Of a stretch of 42,944 nucleotides of DNA, positions 39,791-42,944 are shown piece after piece. The DNA is from DASRPD01 sp035646535. Its GTDB lineage: Bacteria > Actinomycetota > Acidimicrobiia > IMCC26256 > JANYLB01. Below the pieces are notes generated by a model. It saw only the letters and a list, made by a program, of their open reading frames with translations. It made no database searches and was not told the origin of the DNA. Numbering within the stretch: position 1 is the stretch's first letter; every line of letters starts with the position of its first letter. Position numbers and translations under genes: made by a program. The stretch lies in contig DASRPD010000019.1 of assembly GCA_035646535.1 (NCBI GenBank), positions 1-42,944 of the forward strand. Direction: 5' to 3'.

Positions 39791-41151
39791 TCGTCGTCTC
39801 CCATCGGGGACCGATCGCGTTCACCAGCCGGCCCGGAGGCGGCTTCACGACCGCCCGCGGCGGTGGAGGGCTCGTGAGCGCGCTCACGCCACTCATCGAG
39901 GGTCGGGACGACGTGCGGTGGATCGCCGCGGCGATCAGCGCCGGCGACCGCGCCGCGATCGCAGCCGGCGCGGCGGACGTCGAGGGGTTCAACCTCGACC
40001 TCGTTGCTCCCGATCCGACCCAACATCGTCTCCATTACGACGTCATCTCCAACGCGACGCTGTGGTTTCTGTTCCACGACCTGTTCGACCTGCCTCGGCG
40101 CCCGCGCCTCGACCAACACTTCCGCACCGCCTGGGACGCATACCGCGCGGTGAACGAGGTATTCGCGGACGCGGTGTGCGAGCAAGCCCCTCGAGACGAC
40201 GTCGTGCTGATCCAAGATCTGCACTTCTTGCTCCTCCCCGGCATGGTGCGTCAGCGTCGGCCCGATCTGCGCCTGGCGCACTTCATGCACACCCCGTTCT
40301 GCGGAGCGGATTCGATCCGAATCCTCCCCGACGACGTCACGATCGAGCTCCTCACATCGATGGCGGCCGCACCCGCCGGGTTCCACACCGAACGGTGGGC
40401 AGCTGCCTACCGTTCCTGCGTCGACGAGGTCCTTGGGCGGCCGCCACCGGCGGGCACCTTCGTGACCACGTTCGGACCCGATCTCGTCTCGCTGACCAAG
40501 GTCGCCCGCAGCGCGCCGGCCGAAGCCGCGGGTGAGCAGCTCGCGAGCCGGATCGGCGATCGCGCGCTGATCTTCCGCACCGATCGCATCGAGCTCTCGA
40601 AGAACATCCCGCGGGGCTTCCTCGCATTCGAACGGCTGCTCGAGGTTCGACCCGAGTGGCGAGAACGCGTGGTCTTCGCGGCGTTCGTGTATCCATCACG
40701 CGAAGGCCTACCGGAATACCTTGCCTACCGACAAGAGGTCGAGCACACGGCACGCCGAGTGAACGAACGGTGGGCGACATCGAGCTGGCAGCCCATCCTG
40801 TTGGACACCCGCGACGACTTCCCCCGCTCGGTCGCCGGCCTCGAACGCGCCGATGTGTTGTTCGTGAACCCGCTGCGAGACGGTCTGAACCTGGTCGCGA
40901 AGGAAGGCCCGCTGCTCAGCCGGCGCGACGTCGTCGTCTGTCTGTCACGCGGCGCGGGCGCCTTCGACGAGCTCCGCGAGGGTGTGGTCGAGGTGCATGC
41001 GTTCGATCTCGAACAGAACGCGACCGCGCTCCACAACGCCCTCACGATGGCGCCGGCCGAACGGGCGCGCCGTGGCCGGATCCTCCGAACCGCGGCCGGT
41101 GCGAACCCCGCTACAGCGTGGCTCGACGAGCAGGTGGCGTGCGCGACCTGA
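39787..41151 (+). CDS. otsA: Trehalose-6-phosphate synthase
   Basis: A 454-residue family GT20 synthase. It begins MIVVSHRGPIAF with the glucose-6-phosphate-side Arg, keeps LIQDLHFLLLP and AHFMHTPFCG in the N-terminal domain, and has RIELSKNIPRGF (the R...K pair contacting the nucleotide sugar) and NPLRDGLNLVAKE (catalytic Asp and Glu) in the C-terminal domain. It converts NDP-glucose and glucose-6-phosphate to trehalose-6-phosphate. The start is a TTG at 39787 overlapping the treT stop. otsB faces it from the other strand with 19 bases between stops. SHRGPIAF rather than SNRLPV is a variant form seen in actinobacterial enzymes. Confidence 0.92.
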   Translation: MIVVSHRGPIAFTSRPGGGFTTARGGGGLVSALTPLIEGRDDVRWIAAAISAGDRAAIAAGAADVEGFNLDLVAPDPTQHRLHYDVISNATLWFLFHDLFDLPRRPRLDQHFRTAWDAYRAVNEVFADAVCEQAPRDDVVLIQDLHFLLLPGMVRQRRPDLRLAHFMHTPFCGADSIRILPDDVTIELLTSMAAAPAGFHTERWAAAYRSCVDEVLGRPPPAGTFVTTFGPDLVSLTKVARSAPAEAAGEQLASRIGDRALIFRTDRIELSKNIPRGFLAFERLLEVRPEWRERVVFAAFVYPSREGLPEYLAYRQEVEHTARRVNERWATSSWQPILLDTRDDFPRSVAGLERADVLFVNPLRDGLNLVAKEGPLLSRRDVVVCLSRGAGAFDELREGVVEVHAFDLEQNATALHNALTMAPAERARRGRILRTAAGANPATAWLDEQVACAT

Positions 41152-41170
41152 CCGCGCTGTCATCCGGCGC

Positions 41171-41998
41171 TCATGCGGAGCCCCGTGCGTCGGTGATGCG
41201 CCGCGCGAGTTGCGAAAAGAGGTCCGCGACGGCCGCAGGCCCCGCGACTGTGATGTCGGCCCGGGCGAACAGCTCCCGTGGCGCCTCCGACGATTCGACC
41301 CCGATTCGAACGACTTCGACTCCGTGGAGCGCGATGCGGTCGAGGGTGTCGAACGCTGCGAGGTCACCGTGGTCGTCACCGGCGAACACGACCGCGGTCG
41401 CGTCCGCTGAAAGATCCTCGAGCGCGGTTCCCTTGTCGATCGAGACGGGTGGACGGAGCTCGACCGCCATCTTGGTCGGGTAGCAGCCCAAACCCAGGCG
41501 TGACGCGACGAGGTCCGCCCAACGCATGACGTCGTCGCCACGTTCGGGAACGAGCCGCCAGTGCACCGTCGCCGCCATCAATCCCTTGCGTTCGATGTAG
41601 AGGTCCGGGAACTCGCGGCGAGCGTCGGCGAGCGCGGCGGCCACGGCGGCCAGATGCGGTGACACTGATGGATCAGCGACGGTGGCGCCGTCGGCATCGA
41701 GGCGCTCGAGCCCGTACTGACCCACGAGCACGAGGCCCGCCACCGGCAGTACCTCGCCCAGGAAATGGGCGGGCCGCCCAGAGATCACCGCGACGGTGCC
41801 GACCTGGGATTGCAGCGCACGCAGCGCCTCGAGGGCCGCCGGCAAAGGACGGGCGGCTTCCGGGTGGTCGACGATCGGCGCGATCGTGCCGTCGAAGTCC
41901 GTGGCAACGAGAGCGCTGTCGGGATCGGCAACGATGGCGGCGAAGGCGCCGCGGTCAAGCGGATGCACCGAGGACGACGATGCAGTTCGCGTCGGCAT
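41171..41998 (-). CDS. otsB: Trehalose-6-phosphate phosphatase
   Basis: A 275-residue HAD-superfamily phosphatase. DFDGTIAPIVDHP supplies nucleophile D34 and acid D36; ISGRP is motif II; KGTALEDL carries the motif III Lys; and FAGDDHGDLAAFD is motif IV. The order and the small cap match OtsB, which releases trehalose from the OtsA product. ATG 41998 overlaps the upstream LytR_C gene by 44 bases. GTG 41968 (VHPLDRG) is an alternative with a 14-base overlap and would be 265 residues; I cannot decide. Transcription is probably from the DUF3263-LytR_C unit, opposite to otsA. Confidence 0.92.
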   Translation of the reverse strand: MPTRTASSSSVHPLDRGAFAAIVADPDSALVATDFDGTIAPIVDHPEAARPLPAALEALRALQSQVGTVAVISGRPAHFLGEVLPVAGLVLVGQYGLERLDADGATVADPSVSPHLAAVAAALADARREFPDLYIERKGLMAATVHWRLVPERGDDVMRWADLVASRLGLGCYPTKMAVELRPPVSIDKGTALEDLSADATAVVFAGDDHGDLAAFDTLDRIALHGVEVVRIGVESSEAPRELFARADITVAGPAAVADLFSQLARRITDARGSA

Positions 41999-42524
41999 CC
42001 GCGCCGGACGGCCGCGGGTCGGGCATCGCTTCGGTGGTGGGCGGGGGATCACCACCGACCGCCGCGGCCAGCGCGGCCGCCTCGGCGTCGAGACCACCGG
42101 AGCAGTACACGATGTCGCCCTCGGCGGAGCTGGTGTCAGTCGCTTCCAGCGTGGCGTAGCCAAGGGCCTGGAGCTGGGTCGTCACCGCGCCCGCTGCGCC
42201 CTGCACGCCGGAGCCATTGAGCACCTGGACCGTGACCTCGGCCGGCGGGCGGGCCGAGGGGCTCGCTGCGGTCGTCGCCGTGGTGTCACCGGTCGTGTCA
42301 TCGCTCGTGACCGTGGTCTCGGTCCCCGGTCCTCCACCCCCTCCGTCGCCGACGCTGGGCGACGGGTTGTCGACGGTCTGGAGCAACACGATCCCGATGA
42401 CGATGGCGATGCCGATGAGCAGCGCGCCCCGTCCCGCGGAGAAGGCAACGGACTGGCCGAAGCCCTTGTTGGTCTGCACACGCTTCCGGTGCGGCTCTTC
42501 GGGCGTGGGCGTATCGACACTCAT
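41955..42524 (-). CDS. LytR_C-domain membrane protein (VirR-like)
   Basis: A 189-residue protein with a short cytoplasmic N-terminus (TPEEPHRKRVQTNKGFGQ), one membrane helix (about 33-49), a Gly/Thr/Ser/Pro linker (55-95) and an extracytoplasmic LytR_C domain starting VTVQVLNGSGVQGAAGAVTTQL. This is the build of mycobacterial VirR (Rv0431), which influences vesicle release and envelope homeostasis. The ATGA overlap with the DUF3263 gene reproduces the Rv0430-Rv0431 pairing. ATG 42524 is chosen for that overlap; the open frame upstream is the DUF3263 gene read out of frame. Unlike LytR-CpsA-Psr ligases it lacks the catalytic domain. Confidence 0.88.
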   Translation of the reverse strand: MSVDTPTPEEPHRKRVQTNKGFGQSVAFSAGRGALLIGIAIVIGIVLLQTVDNPSPSVGDGGGGGPGTETTVTSDDTTGDTTATTAASPSARPPAEVTVQVLNGSGVQGAAGAVTTQLQALGYATLEATDTSSAEGDIVYCSGGLDAEAAALAAAVGGDPPPTTEAMPDPRPSGADADANCIVVLGASA

Positions 42525-42805
42525 GACCGTGACCTCGAGTCGGGGCGACCGGCGGGATGGCCGTCGACGCGCGAGCGGCGCAGCTGCTCGCGTCGCCGTC
42601 GCAGCCGTTTCACAGTGAGGGGATCGAACTGCCGAGCAGCAGGATCGTCGATGAGCTCGTTGAGGAGCCGGTAGTACTTCGTGCCCGAGAAGCCGAACAG
42701 CTCGCGGATCGCGGGCTCCTTCGCTCCCGACTGCTGCCACCACGTCCGCTCGAACTCGAGGATGGCGCGACTGGGTTCGGCGAGTTGCGGGTCGGAAGCC
42801 TCCAT
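42521..42805 (-). CDS. DUF3263 protein
   Basis: A 94-residue actinobacterial protein of the DUF3263 family (PF11662): ILEFERTWWQQSGAKEPAIR, ELFGFSGTKYYRLLNELID and the basic DPLTVKRLRRRREQLRRSR. The helical layout with GTKYYRLLN resembles a small helix-turn-helix, so nucleic-acid binding is plausible but unproven. It is coupled by ATGA to the LytR_C gene, an arrangement conserved with Mycobacterium Rv0430-Rv0431. ATG 42805 is preceded, 7 bases away, by AAGGCT, a weak leaderless -10; an upstream GTG/ATG extension of 19 residues exists but looks unrelated to the family. Confidence 0.9.
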   Translation of the reverse strand: MEASDPQLAEPSRAILEFERTWWQQSGAKEPAIRELFGFSGTKYYRLLNELIDDPAARQFDPLTVKRLRRRREQLRRSRVDGHPAGRPDSRSRS

Positions 42806-42895
42806 TGGCCCAAGCCTTGTCGGCGGGGTGACCCGATGCAAGCACCTACGGTTGCTGCCCACCCGCGACGGCCGCTACCACAGCCGACACCATCG

Positions 42896-42944
42896 GTGAC
42901 GGCGATCGGGGGTGACGGCGATCGGGGGTGACGGCGATCGGGGG
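42896..42944. repeat. 16-bp tandem repeat running off the window edge
   Basis: GTGACGGCGATCGGGG occurs three times without mismatch (42896-42911, 42912-42927, 42928-42943) and a fourth copy appears to begin at 42944. The unit is not a multiple of three, so it is probably non-coding, upstream of the DUF3263 gene. Total copy number is unknown. Confidence 0.9.

Overview
The window is GC-rich, gene-dense DNA from a high-GC actinobacterium. Acidimicrobiia or a close relative is my best guess, from gene content only; no marker phylogeny was possible. Supporting genes are a WhiB protein, a PAC2 protein, a DUF3263/LytR_C pair (the layout of Rv0430-virR in Mycobacterium), a wax-ester-synthase-type acyltransferase, a coproheme decarboxylase of the HemQ type, glucosyl-3-phosphoglycerate synthase, an IdeR-like DtxR protein and CIRCE-controlled groEL. 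I count 38 protein genes and see no tRNA, rRNA, CRISPR array, insertion sequence or prophage. No stretch over 300 bases lacks a gene; the longest gaps are 5989-6263 and 36179-36467.

Layout. 1-5988: a proline-rich membrane protein cut by the window edge, a TPP enzyme coupled to an alpha/beta hydrolase, a flippase-like protein coupled to a PAP2-type enzyme, and a LysR regulator whose 3' end overlaps the PAP2 gene antisense. 6264-8705: whiB with a structured leader, a phosphotransferase and a PAC2 protein. 8711-14726: a leftward series of lipoprotein, WS/DGAT acyltransferase, amidase, MBL hydrolase and M20 peptidase, three of them joined by ATGA overlaps. 14823-22238: two unrecognised proteins, a Nudix protein, a 1547-residue seven-PAS/GAF/GGDEF/EAL protein, a lone NIL-domain protein and the HemQ-type enzyme. 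22395-24252: groEL with a strong 3' hairpin and two CIRCE elements, the distal one inside the 3' end of glnD. 24216-28289: the nitrogen operon amt-glnB-glnD. 28443-34622: an iron/metal ABC importer (permease, binding protein, ATPase) interrupted by a secreted duplicated-domain protein and flanked by a divergent DtxR/IdeR-type regulator. 34662-36178: a threonine-synthase-like PLP enzyme coupled to a MoaD/ThiS-like carrier. 36468-41998: compatible-solute genes (GpgS, glycerate kinase, TreT-like trehalose synthase, OtsA, OtsB). 41955-42805: the LytR_C/DUF3263 pair.

Regulation is the most striking part. At least nine genes have a TAnnnT -10 hexamer ending exactly 6 or 7 bases before the start codon, with no Shine-Dalgarno sequence, which is the geometry of leaderless transcripts. 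At 33930-33959 two such promoters face each other, their -10 boxes overlap, and both lie inside one DtxR/IdeR-type metal box that fills the 24 bases between the start codons of the importer ATPase and the regulator. A second box of the same quality precedes the binding-protein gene. The metal circuit (regulator, ATPase, binding protein/permease) therefore appears wired within this window.
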